Shown here: positions 1 through 7,220 of the stretch, in pieces
Position numbering within the stretch: position 1 is the stretch's first letter
Layout: each line of letters opens with the position of its first letter
From: Thermoanaerobaculia bacterium
Lineage (GTDB): Bacteria > Acidobacteriota > Thermoanaerobaculia > Multivoradales > UBA5704
Assembly (NCBI GenBank): GCA_025937035.1
Contig: JAICSG010000024.1
Span: 1 to 14,896, forward strand
Length of the DNA: 14,896 nt
Direction of reading: 5' to 3'
Notes under the pieces: model-generated
What the model saw: the letters and a program-made list of their open reading frames with translations, nothing else
The model's database searches: none
What the model was told of the DNA's origin: nothing
Position numbers and translations under genes: made by a program

Positions 1-1524
1 AGCCAGCCGGGCCAGCCTGCCGTGACCCAGGCCCCCGCTTCCGCCCCGGTCTCCGCCGCGGCCGAGGAGCGGATCACCCTCCAGGCTGGCCGCGTCCGCG
101 CCGTGCTCACCAACCGGGGCGCCCAGCTCTTGTCCATGACGGTGCCCGAGAAGTCGGACCCCAAGAGCGGCACCCTGGAGATGGTCCGCCAGCGGGCCGG
201 CATCGCCTACCCCTACTCCCTCACCGGCAACGGCGTCCAGCCGAGCCCGCTCAACCAGGCCCTGTTCCAGGCCGAGCGCTCACCCGATGGCCGCTCGGCC
301 ACCTTCCGCTACAGTGGCCCGCTGGGCAGCGCCGAGAAGACCTTCCGCTTCGACGACCGGGGCTTCCTGGACGTGGAGGTGCGGGTCCCTGGCCGCTCGG
401 ACTGGGGGGTGCTGCTCGGCCCCGGCCTCCGCAATCTCACCGCCGACGAGATGAAGAGCCGCTACGAGCGGCGGCGGGGGGTCTATAAGAAGGGGGATGA
501 CATCGAATTCCTCGATCCCGGGGGAGCCTACGACCCGGCCGAGGTCACCGGCGGCTCCCTCGCCTGGGCGGGGCTGGACGACACCTATTACCTCGCGGCC
601 CAGGTTCCTCAGGGGAGGATCGACCGCGCGGTCTTCTGGCCGATGCTGGTGCAGACCGCCGAGAAAGGTGGGGCGGAGCAGTTCCTGCCCGTGCCCAGCA
701 AGGACGACATCACCCGCGAGCAGAAGGGGCTCCCCCGCGAGTTCTTCCTGATCCTCCGGCCGGCGGGCGACCAGATGTCGCTCGCCTCCTACTGGGGGCC
801 GAAGGAATACGACCTGCTGCACGCCCTCCACTCCGGGCTGGAGGGGACGATCGAGCTCGGCAGCCTCAAGCCGCTGGTGCTGCCGCTGCTCTATGCCCTG
901 CACTGGATCTACGACCGCGTGGTCGCCAACTACGGCTGGGCGATCGTCCTGCTGACGATCGTGATCAAGCTGCTGCTCCTGCCGCTCACCCACAAGAGCA
1001 CGATGTCGATGCGCAAGATGCAGGAGCTCAACCCCAAGGTGCAGGCGATCCGGGACCGCTACCGCTCGAAGCTGCGGGACAAGCAGGGGAAGCCGAACCT
1101 GGAGGCGCAGCGGAAGATGAACGAGGAGACGATGGCGGTCTACAAGGAGGCGGGGGTGAACCCGGCGGGCGGCTGCCTGCCGATGCTGATCCAGCTCCCC
1201 ATCCTCTACGCCTTCTACCGCCTCCTGTCGACGGCGGTCGATCTGCGGCACGCCCCCTGGCTCGGCTGGATCCAAGACCTCTCGGCCGCCGATCCCTACC
1301 TGGTGCTGCCGATCGTCATGGGCGTCACGCAGTTCCTCCAGGTGCGCATGGGGCCGCAGGCGGGCGATCCCATGCAGCGGCGGATGTTCCAGATCATGCC
1401 CGTCGCCATGACCGTCTTCTTCCTCGGTGTCCCCAGCGGGCTGGTGCTCTACTGGCTCACCAACAACGTCTTGACCATCATCCAACTCCAGGTTTACAAC
1501 CGTCTGCGGGAGCGGGAGGCGTGA
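1..1524 (+). CDS. yidC: Membrane protein insertase YidC (5' end cut by window)
   Basis: YidC inserts and folds inner-membrane proteins, alone or with SecYEG. The frame is open from base 1 with no convincing start, so the N-terminal membrane anchor lies upstream of the window. The visible 507 residues contain the periplasmic beta-sandwich domain (about 20-270) and then the conserved 60KD_IMP core with its transmembrane helices (about 290-500). Recognisable core signatures are GWAIVLLTIVIKLLLLPLTH, NPAGGCLPMLIQLPILYAFY, DPYLVLPIVMGVTQFLQ and PSGLVLYWLTNNVLTIIQ. In the segment before LNPK, an arginine (visible residue 338) sits about one helical turn before the E. coli groove arginine position, which here is Gln. 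The large periplasmic domain marks a Gram-negative type protein. The TGA overlaps the jag ATG by one base, implying co-transcription and coupling. Identity is very secure. Confidence 0.97.
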   Translation, partial: SQPGQPAVTQAPASAPVSAAAEERITLQAGRVRAVLTNRGAQLLSMTVPEKSDPKSGTLEMVRQRAGIAYPYSLTGNGVQPSPLNQALFQAERSPDGRSATFRYSGPLGSAEKTFRFDDRGFLDVEVRVPGRSDWGVLLGPGLRNLTADEMKSRYERRRGVYKKGDDIEFLDPGGAYDPAEVTGGSLAWAGLDDTYYLAAQVPQGRIDRAVFWPMLVQTAEKGGAEQFLPVPSKDDITREQKGLPREFFLILRPAGDQMSLASYWGPKEYDLLHALHSGLEGTIELGSLKPLVLPLLYALHWIYDRVVANYGWAIVLLTIVIKLLLLPLTHKSTMSMRKMQELNPKVQAIRDRYRSKLRDKQGKPNLEAQRKMNEETMAVYKEAGVNPAGGCLPMLIQLPILYAFYRLLSTAVDLRHAPWLGWIQDLSAADPYLVLPIVMGVTQFLQVRMGPQAGDPMQRRMFQIMPVAMTVFFLGVPSGLVLYWLTNNVLTIIQLQVYNRLREREA

Positions 1525-2627
1525 TGAAAGCTCCCGAGTCGGATCCCGCGAGAGACCTAACCGCTATGAACGACGCCAAGAGACGATTCTTTTCCGGCGA
1601 CACCCTCCAGCAGGCCCTGGTCCAGGCCGCCAACTACTTCAACCTCGACCCCAGCTACGTCGCCTATCGCAGCCTCGAAAAGCGGCACGGCTTCCTGAAG
1701 ACCCGCCGCAAGGTGGTCATCGAGGTCGATCCGGACAACCCGCGGCGGGACTCGCCGGCGCCGGTCCCCGAGGCCGGCCGCACCCTCCCTCCCCCGCCGC
1801 CGTCCTCCTATCTGTCGCGGCCGGCCCCGGCCGAGCCTTCGGAGTCGCTGGGCAATGAGGCGCCGCCGCGCGCCCCCGCCCCCCGCGAGCACCGCGAGGC
1901 GCGTCCGCCCCGGGAGCGGGAGCACCGGGGCGAGCCTCGCGGGGAGCGGGGCGGCAACCGCGGCCCGCGCGGGGACCGGCACGGCCGGGGCGAGCGGGAG
2001 CGCGATCAGGACCGTCCGCGCCGCCGCCGGGAGCGGGACCTGCCGCCGCGGTCGCCCCGCCTGCCCGCCGCCGAGCCCTTCCGTCCGGCGGAGGCGGAGG
2101 CCGGAGCCGGCCTGGTGACCCTCCCGGAGCGCCCGCGGGGGCTCGCCGAGCGCTATCCGGCGGCGGAAGGGCCCATCGCCGAGGCGGCGGCCAAGGCGGC
2201 GGGCCTGCTGGTGCGGATCGCGGGGCTCGACCTGACGCCGCGGGTCTTCCAGGGGGAGGAGCGGCTGGAGGTGGATCTCATGGGGGACGACGTCGATTGG
2301 TGCTTCGCCGACGACGGCGAATTCCTGATGGCCGTCGAGCACCTGCTGCCGCGGATGATCCGTTCCTTAAGCGGCGGCGAGACCGCGGTGGTGCGGGTGG
2401 ACTGCGACAACTTCCACGAGATCCGGGAAGAGCGGCTGCGCAGCCTGGCCCAGCGGGTGGCCGAGGAGGTCCGGCGCCGGGGCAAGCCGCGCATCCTCGA
2501 GCCGATGAACCCGGCCGACCGGCGGATCATCCACACCACCCTGGCGGACGACCCCAACGTGATGACCGAGAGCGAAGGGGACGGCTATTTCAAACGCATC
2601 ATGGTGCGGCCGGCGCCGCCGGCGTAG
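1524..2627 (+). CDS. jag: Jag/KhpB-like RNA-binding protein (Jag_N-KH-R3H)
   Basis: Jag (SpoIIIJ-associated protein, KhpB) is an RNA-binding protein encoded next to yidC in many bacteria. The start chosen is ATG 1524, 4 nt after GGGAGG (1514-1519) and overlapping the yidC TGA. A GTG at 1521 is too close to that site, and ATG 1566 is a possible alternative. A Jag_N-like domain (FSGDTLQQALVQAANYF to KVVIEVD) comes first. It is followed by a roughly 100-residue Pro/Arg/Glu-rich low-complexity linker, then a KH domain and a C-terminal R3H domain. The R3H part (LEPMNPADRRIIHTTL, then SEGDGYFKRIMV) is intact, with the Arg and His of the motif. The KH GxxG loop, normally IGRRGE, reads FADDGE here. 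Length (367 aa) exceeds the usual 200-300 because of the linker. The gene is followed by a hairpin at 2651-2674. Confidence 0.93.
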   Translation: MKAPESDPARDLTAMNDAKRRFFSGDTLQQALVQAANYFNLDPSYVAYRSLEKRHGFLKTRRKVVIEVDPDNPRRDSPAPVPEAGRTLPPPPPSSYLSRPAPAEPSESLGNEAPPRAPAPREHREARPPREREHRGEPRGERGGNRGPRGDRHGRGERERDQDRPRRRRERDLPPRSPRLPAAEPFRPAEAEAGAGLVTLPERPRGLAERYPAAEGPIAEAAAKAAGLLVRIAGLDLTPRVFQGEERLEVDLMGDDVDWCFADDGEFLMAVEHLLPRMIRSLSGGETAVVRVDCDNFHEIREERLRSLAQRVAEEVRRRGKPRILEPMNPADRRIIHTTLADDPNVMTESEGDGYFKRIMVRPAPPA

Positions 2628-2650
2628 AGCGGCACCCGCGGAGCCATCTC

Positions 2651-2674
2651 AAGGGCGGCCGAGAGGCCGCCCTT
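2651..2674 (+). terminator. Terminator-like hairpin after jag
   Basis: AAGGGCGGCC and GGCCGCCCTT form a perfect 10-bp stem around a GAGA tetraloop, 23 nt after the jag stop. Only a short T-rich stretch (CGTGTTT) follows, so it is a weak or Rho-assisted intrinsic terminator. It separates yidC-jag from the rsmG-par operon. Confidence 0.7.
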
Positions 2675-2687
2675 CGTGTTTCCCGGA

Positions 2688-2703
2688 TGTTTCACGTGGA
2701 ACA
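2688..2703 (-). promoter_or_regulatory. parS: parS-like site 1
   Basis: TGTTTCACGTGGAACA differs at one base from the palindromic chromosomal parS sequence TGTTTCACGTGAAACA. Its reverse complement is identical to site 2 at 2715-2730. ParB-CTP clamps load at such sites, and both parA and parB lie within 2 kb downstream. Confidence 0.9.
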
Positions 2704-2714
2704 TGGGCCAGAGA

Positions 2715-2730
2715 TGTTCCACGTGAAACA
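2715..2730 (+). promoter_or_regulatory. parS: parS-like site 2
   Basis: TGTTCCACGTGAAACA fits the consensus TGTTNCACGTGAAACA exactly. It forms an inverted pair with site 1; the two centres are 27 bp apart. The location, in the intergenic region of the rsmG-parAB cluster, is typical of origin-proximal parS. Confidence 0.92.
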
Positions 2731-2762
2731 TCGCCCCGTCCAAAGAAGACCCCGGGGGATCT

Positions 2763-2837
2763 CCACTGTAGAGACGCCCCGCGGGGCGTCTCTAAAACGG
2801 AAGCCCAGAGACGCCCCACGGGGCGTCTCTACAGTGG
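2763..2837. repeat. REPIN-like nested palindrome
   Basis: The outer arms CCACTGTAGAGACGCCCC (2763-2780) and GGGGCGTCTCTACAGTGG (2820-2837) are perfect 18-bp inverted repeats. Inside are two complete palindromes of the same core: 2769-2794, perfect over 26 bp, and 2807-2830, with 11-bp arms around AC. They are joined by a short linker (2795-2806). Two REP-type hairpins in opposite orientation make a REPIN. GTAGAGACG...CGTCTCTAC palindromes are a known class of dispersed bacterial repeat, mobilised in trans by REP-associated tyrosine transposases. No such transposase is seen here. Confidence 0.85.
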
Positions 2838-2840
2838 GTT

Positions 2841-2868
2841 TTGCGGGGTTCGGGGCGCGTTCTAAGAT
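2841..2868 (+). promoter_or_regulatory. Probable sigma70-type promoter for rsmG-par operon
   Basis: TTGCGG (2841-2846), a 16-bp spacer and TAAGAT (2863-2868) lie just before the rsmG ATG at 2875. The expected transcription start falls on or next to the ATG, and no Shine-Dalgarno sequence is visible. A leaderless or nearly leaderless mRNA is likely. The same TTGCGG -35 hexamer precedes lepB. Confidence 0.6.
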
Positions 2869-2874
2869 CCCCCC

Positions 2875-3522
2875 ATGGCCTTCGCCCTCCCCGAGATCTC
2901 CCGCGCCGGCTTCGCGGATACCCTCCGCGGGCTCTCCCCGGAGCCGCTCCACGAGCGGGCGATCGACGCGCTCTACGCCCACTACAGGGAGCTGGCGCTC
3001 TGGAACCGGCGGATGAGCCTGATCGGGCCGGGGACGGCGAACGAGATCCTCGCCCGGCACTACGGCGAGTCGCTCGCCGCCCTTCCCCTCCTGCCGGCGG
3101 ACGCCAGGCTCGGGCTCGACCTGGGCTCGGGCGCGGGCTTCCCCGGCATCGTCCTGGCCGCCGCCCGGCCGGGGTTGGAGATGACTCTCGTCGAGGCCCG
3201 CGAACGCAAGTGGGCCTTCCTCTCCGCCGCCGCCCGCAAAGCCGCGTTGCCCTGCCGGTGCCTCGATGTTAGAGTCCAGGTTCCGTTGCCTGCCGGTCTT
3301 CCGGAGAGCATCGACGTGATCACCTCGCGGGCCCTCCGGCTCGACCCGGACGTCTGGAGCGCCCTCGCGAGCCGGTTGGACGCGAACGGGCGCGTCCTCC
3401 TCTGGGTGGGTGAGCACGATCCCGAGCTGCCCGCGGAGCTGACCGCCTGCGGCAGCCTCCCGCTCGCGGGGAGCGAGAAGCGGCGCGTCCTGGCGCTGCG
3501 CCGCGCCTCCCCCGGGCCTTGA
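2875..3522 (+). CDS. rsmG: 16S rRNA (guanine-N7)-methyltransferase RsmG
   Basis: RsmG (GidB) methylates N7 of G527 in 16S rRNA using SAM. The 215-residue protein has the normal family length. The SAM-binding motif GLDLGSGAGFPGIVLA is at residues about 80-96, followed by the acidic strand MTLVEARERKWAFL. The N-terminal helix LYAHYRELALWNRRMSLIG is family-typical. The ATG at 2875 is supported by the promoter immediately upstream. The gene sits in its classic place before parA with a 13-nt gap. mnmE, often found before it, is absent between jag and rsmG. Confidence 0.95.
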   Translation: MAFALPEISRAGFADTLRGLSPEPLHERAIDALYAHYRELALWNRRMSLIGPGTANEILARHYGESLAALPLLPADARLGLDLGSGAGFPGIVLAAARPGLEMTLVEARERKWAFLSAAARKAALPCRCLDVRVQVPLPAGLPESIDVITSRALRLDPDVWSALASRLDANGRVLLWVGEHDPELPAELTACGSLPLAGSEKRRVLALRRASPGP

Positions 3523-3535
3523 AACCAGGAAAGCC

Positions 3536-4288
3536 ATGATTCTCGCCATCGCGAACCAGAAAGGTGGGGTCGGCAAGACCACCACCGCCATCAACATCGG
3601 GGCCGGCCTCGGCGCCCTCGAGCGCCGCGTCCTGCTCGTCGACTGCGATCCGCAGGGGAACGCCACCCGCGGCCTCGGCGCCAAGGCCGAGCCGCCGCAC
3701 CTCTACCACGCCCTGGTCGGCGAGGTTCCGATCTCCGCCGCCATCCGCCCCTCGGGCTTCCCCAATCTCGCTCTCGTCCCCTCCCAGCGCGACCTGGTGG
3801 GCATCGAGGTCGAGCTGGTGGGCGAGGCCGGCTGGGAGCAGCGGCTCAAGAAGGTCCTCGCCGAGGTCGCCGGCCAGTACGACACCATCCTCCTCGACTG
3901 CCCGCCGTCGCTCGGCCACCTCACGGTCAACGCCCTGGTGGCGGCCGACGGCGTCCTCGTCCCCCTCCAGTGCGAGTACTTCGCCCTGGAGGGGATCAGC
4001 GAGCTGCAGTCCACCATCCAGCGCATCCAGCGGAGCCTCAATCCGCGCCTCCAGATCGCCGGCATCCTGCTGACCATGTACGACGACCGCACCAATCTCT
4101 CGAAGGACGTGGCCCAGGAGATCCGCTCCCACTTCGCCGGCAAGGTCTATGAGACGGTGGTGCCGCGCAACATCCGTCTCGCCGAGGCGCCCAGCCACGG
4201 CCTCCCTATCTTCCAGTACGACATCAAGTCGCGCGGCGCCGAGGCCTACCTCGCCGTGGCCCGCGAGATCATCCGGAGGGCCGCGTGA
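3536..4288 (+). CDS. parA: Chromosome-partitioning ATPase ParA (Soj)
   Basis: ParA is the nucleoid-binding ATPase that moves ParB-parS complexes. The 250-residue protein begins directly with the deviant Walker A box (MILAIANQKGGVGKTTTAIN), including the signature lysine in KGGVGKTT. The switch region follows in LLVDCDPQGNATRGL, and the Walker B strand is DTILLDCPPSLGHLTVNAL. It has no N-terminal helix-turn-helix, so it is the short chromosomal Soj type rather than the plasmid P1 type. AGGAAA lies 6 nt before the ATG. The stop overlaps the parB start by 4 nt (GTGA). Confidence 0.97.
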   Translation: MILAIANQKGGVGKTTTAINIGAGLGALERRVLLVDCDPQGNATRGLGAKAEPPHLYHALVGEVPISAAIRPSGFPNLALVPSQRDLVGIEVELVGEAGWEQRLKKVLAEVAGQYDTILLDCPPSLGHLTVNALVAADGVLVPLQCEYFALEGISELQSTIQRIQRSLNPRLQIAGILLTMYDDRTNLSKDVAQEIRSHFAGKVYETVVPRNIRLAEAPSHGLPIFQYDIKSRGAEAYLAVAREIIRRAA

Positions 4289-5169
4289 CCGGTCCCGCGG
4301 GCAAGAAGCGGGGGCTCGGCCGCGGCCTCGACGCCCTGATCGAGAAGAGCGAGCCGAAGCCGGACGAGCCGGTGCGCACCCTGCCGGTCGACAGCCTCCA
4401 CCCCAACCGTTTCCAGCCGCGCACCTACTTCGACGAGGCGGCGATCGAGGACCTCGTGGCCTCGGTCCGCGCCCAGGGGATCATCCAGCCGCTGGTGGTC
4501 ACCCCCGAGGGGGAGGGGTACGCCATCATCGCCGGCGAGCGCCGCTGGCGGGCCGCCCGCAAGGCGGGGCTCGCAGCCGTGCCGGTGGTCATCCGCCAGG
4601 TGGCGGACGACCGCGAGCTGCTGGAGCTCGCCCTGGTCGAGAACCTCCAGCGCAGCGACCTCAATCCGATCGAGGAGGCCGAGGCCTACGCCGCCCTGCA
4701 GGAGAAGTTCGGCCTCTCCCAGGAGGAGGTGGCGAACCGGGTGGGCAAGGCGCGGACGACCGTCACCAACGCGCTGCGCCTGCTCCGCCTGCCCGACGAG
4801 GTGCTCGACCTGCTGCGCGAGGGGCGGCTCACCGCCGGCCAAGCCCGGCCGCTGCTCGCCATTCAGGACCCGGAGGAGCAGATCCGGCTTGCCGACCGCG
4901 CCGTGCGCGACGGGCTCTCCGCCCGCGACCTCGAGCGTCTGGCCGCCGAGCCCCAGCCGCAGGAGAAACTGAAGGCCAAGAAGCCGGACCGTCCGGTCGA
5001 GGTCCATACCGCCGCCGCCGAGGAGCGCCTCACCCGCCGGTTGCAGACCCGCGTCGAGATCAAACGGCAGGGCAAGGGGGGGCGTGGCCAGCTCCGCATC
5101 CACTTCCACTCGGAAGAGGAGCTGATGCGGCTTTTCGACGTACTGATCGAGCGGGGAGAGAGCCGATGA
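4285..5169 (+). CDS. parB: Chromosome-partitioning protein ParB (Spo0J)
   Basis: ParB is a CTP-dependent DNA clamp that loads at parS. The GTG start at 4285 has a good Shine-Dalgarno sequence (GGAGG, 4275-4279) and overlaps the parA stop. The 294 residues begin with the family N-terminus KKRGLGRGLDALI, which in relatives stimulates ParA. CTP-binding boxes follow (GERRWRAARKAG and ENLQRSDLNPIEEAEAY). Next is the parS-binding helix-turn-helix (LSQEEVANRVGKARTTVTNA) and a C-terminal dimerisation segment. Two matching parS sites lie upstream of rsmG. The ATGA overlap with the next gene suggests translational coupling. Confidence 0.97.
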   Translation: MTGPAGKKRGLGRGLDALIEKSEPKPDEPVRTLPVDSLHPNRFQPRTYFDEAAIEDLVASVRAQGIIQPLVVTPEGEGYAIIAGERRWRAARKAGLAAVPVVIRQVADDRELLELALVENLQRSDLNPIEEAEAYAALQEKFGLSQEEVANRVGKARTTVTNALRLLRLPDEVLDLLREGRLTAGQARPLLAIQDPEEQIRLADRAVRDGLSARDLERLAAEPQPQEKLKAKKPDRPVEVHTAAAEERLTRRLQTRVEIKRQGKGGRGQLRIHFHSEEELMRLFDVLIERGESR

Positions 5170-5549
5170 TCTTCAAGTCGGAAGGCAAGCAGGGGGACCT
5201 CAACGGATTCCTGGACGGCGGCAGCCATCTCCAGGGCGAGCTGCGTTTCGAAGCCTCGTTCCGCGTCGACGGCAAGCTGACCGGGCTCGTGGAGTCGCAG
5301 GGGGATCTGATCGTGGGGGAGGCCGGCGAGGTGGACGGTGAGATCCGGGTCGGCCAGATCTTCGTCTCCGGCACCGTCCGGGGGACCATCTATGCCCTGA
5401 AGAAGGTACAAATCGCGCCGAGCGGAAAAGTCTTCGCGGAGATCGACACCCCGGCGCTGGTGATCGAGGACGGCGCCATCTTCGAGGGGCGCTGCGCGAT
5501 GACTCGCGACGCCACCAAGGCGGCCGGCCCCAAGCGGGTGGCGTCGTAA
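5166..5549 (+). CDS. Bactofilin family cytoskeletal protein
   Basis: Bactofilins polymerise without nucleotide into beta-helical filaments at the inner membrane. The ATG at 5166 overlaps the parB TGA by 4 nt, with GGGGAGAG just upstream. The 127-residue product starts MIFKSEGKQGDLNGFLDGG. It then shows the repetitive glycine/valine beta-helix pattern of the DUF583 domain (GELRFEASFRVDGKLTGLV, GDLIVGEAGEVDGEIRVG, GTVRGTIYALKKVQIAPSG) from about residue 20 to 110, with a short basic tail. Position as third gene of the par operon suggests a role in positioning ParAB or parS, as bactofilins do in Myxococcus. That role is inferred. It is convergent with the next gene, with a 13-nt gap. Confidence 0.92.
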   Translation: MIFKSEGKQGDLNGFLDGGSHLQGELRFEASFRVDGKLTGLVESQGDLIVGEAGEVDGEIRVGQIFVSGTVRGTIYALKKVQIAPSGKVFAEIDTPALVIEDGAIFEGRCAMTRDATKAAGPKRVAS

Positions 5550-5562
5550 GGACCGGGATCGA

Positions 5563-7209
5563 TCAGCGCGGCGCGCGCGCCAGCCCCTCGTAGGAGGGGA
5601 AGAAGGCCACCGGGTTGCTCGCCAGGAAGCGCTTGTCGAAGGCGGCGGTGAGCACTTGGCCGTCGAGCTCGCGGGAGAGGGGGAAACCCAGGCCATAGAG
5701 CAGGGTCGGCGCCACGTCGACCAGCCGGGCGCCGGTCAGCAGGGCGCCCGGGCGGATCCCCTCGCCGTAGAGGAGGAGGACGCCGTCCGGCCCGCCCTGA
5801 AACTCGCCGCCGAGCGCCGCCCCCGGGGACATCTGGCCCCAGACCCGCCGCCATCCTCCCTGCGGGTTGACCCCATACGACGAGACCACCGCCAGCAGCC
5901 GCGGCCCGGTCTCCCGCTGCCAGACCGCCGCGAGCTGATCGTCGAGCCACTCGTAATAGGCCACCACCCGCTCATTGGCGGCCCGGGAGGCCTCCTCCTT
6001 CGGCTCCCCCTCGAGCTGCACGGCGCTGAAGCCGCCGAACCACCGGCGCGACACCTCCCGGAGCCCCGGCAGCAGGAGGAAGACCGCCTGGGCCTGGGGA
6101 TTCCGGCCGGCGAGCGCCAGCGCCGCCGACTGCCGCCGGAGGTCGCCGTCGAGCGCTGTCAGGAGGGACGAGGGGGCGCGCGGGCCGAAGCGGGCGAGGA
6201 GGGCCGGGCCGGCCGCGCGGGAGGCCGGGAGGAAATCCCCGTCGGTGAGCGCGAAGGTGGCCTCCCCCTCCTCGGGCTGGGTCGCCGGCCACCCCACCAC
6301 GCCGGCCGGCACGCCGAGCCGCGGGAGGATCTCCCAGAGCGCCAGCGCCTCCCGGCCCGGAATGCCCGCCGGCAGGGGCTTCTGGCCGAGGGTGCCCCAG
6401 CGGGTGAAGGAGAGGCCCGAGGGGAGCAGGTCGAGCCGCGCGCCCGGGGCCAGGAAGGGGGCCGGGAAGGCCCGCCGGCCGGTGATCCCGTGCTTGAACG
6501 GGTACTTGCCGGTGGCGAGGGTGGCCCACATGGCGTCCCGCCGGGTCGGCACGAGCGTGCTCAGGCGGCCGTAGGCGCCGCTCTGGAGCACCGTGGCCAG
6601 GAACGGCAGTCTCCCCTGGCCCGCCAGGGGGAGGATGGCGTCGAGCGTCGCCGAGTCCAGGCCGATCACCCACAGCTTGGGCCGTTGGAGCGGCTCCACC
6701 ATCGCGGGCCGCGGGGTGGGCACCGGCCGTGGGCGGAACGCCTCCCGCCGCTCGACCATCGCGTAGATGGAGAGCGCTGCCATCAGCGTCAGCCCCCAGC
6801 GGCTGCGGGGGCCGTAGCGCCGGCCGCTCAGCGAGTGCAGGAGGGCGGTGTAGAAGGCGATCAGCGCGCCCAGGGTGAGCCAGAGCGCCGTCTTGATCAG
6901 CCGGTCGTTGATCCCCGGGGGGAGGAAGTAGGCGAAGTAGGAGGCGTGGGTCCAGTCGAGGAGGGCGGAGAGGGCGAGCGCCAGCGTGAGACTCCAGGGG
7001 AGGGCCCGGCGAGCCCGCCGGGGCCGTCCCCAGGTGAACGGCAGATGCAGCGCCAGGCTCACGGCGCCGAGCAGCGCGCCGTAGATCAGGCAGCCGCGCA
7101 GCACCGGGGCGAAGGCGAACGGCAGGCGCGGGTTGAGGAAGAAGATCAGCCCGGCGAGCTGTGCCCCGGCCAGCGCCCCGGGGGCGAAGCCGCCCCCGAG
7201 GACCGCCAT
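5563..7209 (-). CDS. Membrane-anchored alkaline-phosphatase-fold protein, probable pseudoenzyme
   Basis: Five hydrophobic segments fill about the first 170 residues. An alkaline phosphatase/type I phosphodiesterase-like domain follows, recognised by KLWVIGLDSATLDAILPL, TLATGKYPFKHGI and the C-terminal DVAPTLLYGLGFPLSRELDG. In active relatives the nucleophile Thr/Ser lies 9 residues before the TG of ATG; here it is Arg. The D-x-x-x-H motif is replaced in LPGLREVSRRWF, SDHG is SSYG, and the last GTH histidine is missing. Only the first Asp (GLDSA) survives. Catalysis is therefore unlikely, and a binding or scaffold role is inferred. The ATG at 7209 is preferred because it begins the first hydrophobic stretch just past the previous stop. 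A GTG at 7266 would overlap that gene by 46 nt. Last gene of the lepB operon. Confidence 0.8.
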   Translation of the reverse strand: MAVLGGGFAPGALAGAQLAGLIFFLNPRLPFAFAPVLRGCLIYGALLGAVSLALHLPFTWGRPRRARRALPWSLTLALALSALLDWTHASYFAYFLPPGINDRLIKTALWLTLGALIAFYTALLHSLSGRRYGPRSRWGLTLMAALSIYAMVERREAFRPRPVPTPRPAMVEPLQRPKLWVIGLDSATLDAILPLAGQGRLPFLATVLQSGAYGRLSTLVPTRRDAMWATLATGKYPFKHGITGRRAFPAPFLAPGARLDLLPSGLSFTRWGTLGQKPLPAGIPGREALALWEILPRLGVPAGVVGWPATQPEEGEATFALTDGDFLPASRAAGPALLARFGPRAPSSLLTALDGDLRRQSAALALAGRNPQAQAVFLLLPGLREVSRRWFGGFSAVQLEGEPKEEASRAANERVVAYYEWLDDQLAAVWQRETGPRLLAVVSSYGVNPQGGWRRVWGQMSPGAALGGEFQGGPDGVLLLYGEGIRPGALLTGARLVDVAPTLLYGLGFPLSRELDGQVLTAAFDKRFLASNPVAFFPSYEGLARAPR

Positions 7210-7220
7210 CCAGCCGCGCG

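Noticed and set aside
1..2874. oriC itself
   Set aside because: Gene order shows the origin is near, but no DnaA-box cluster or AT-rich unwinding region is visible here.
4149..5165. N-terminal extension of the bactofilin frame across parA and parB
   Set aside because: The upstream part is out of frame with parA and parB and is Arg/Pro/Gly-rich shadow sequence; the ATG at 5166 with a ribosome binding site is the real start.
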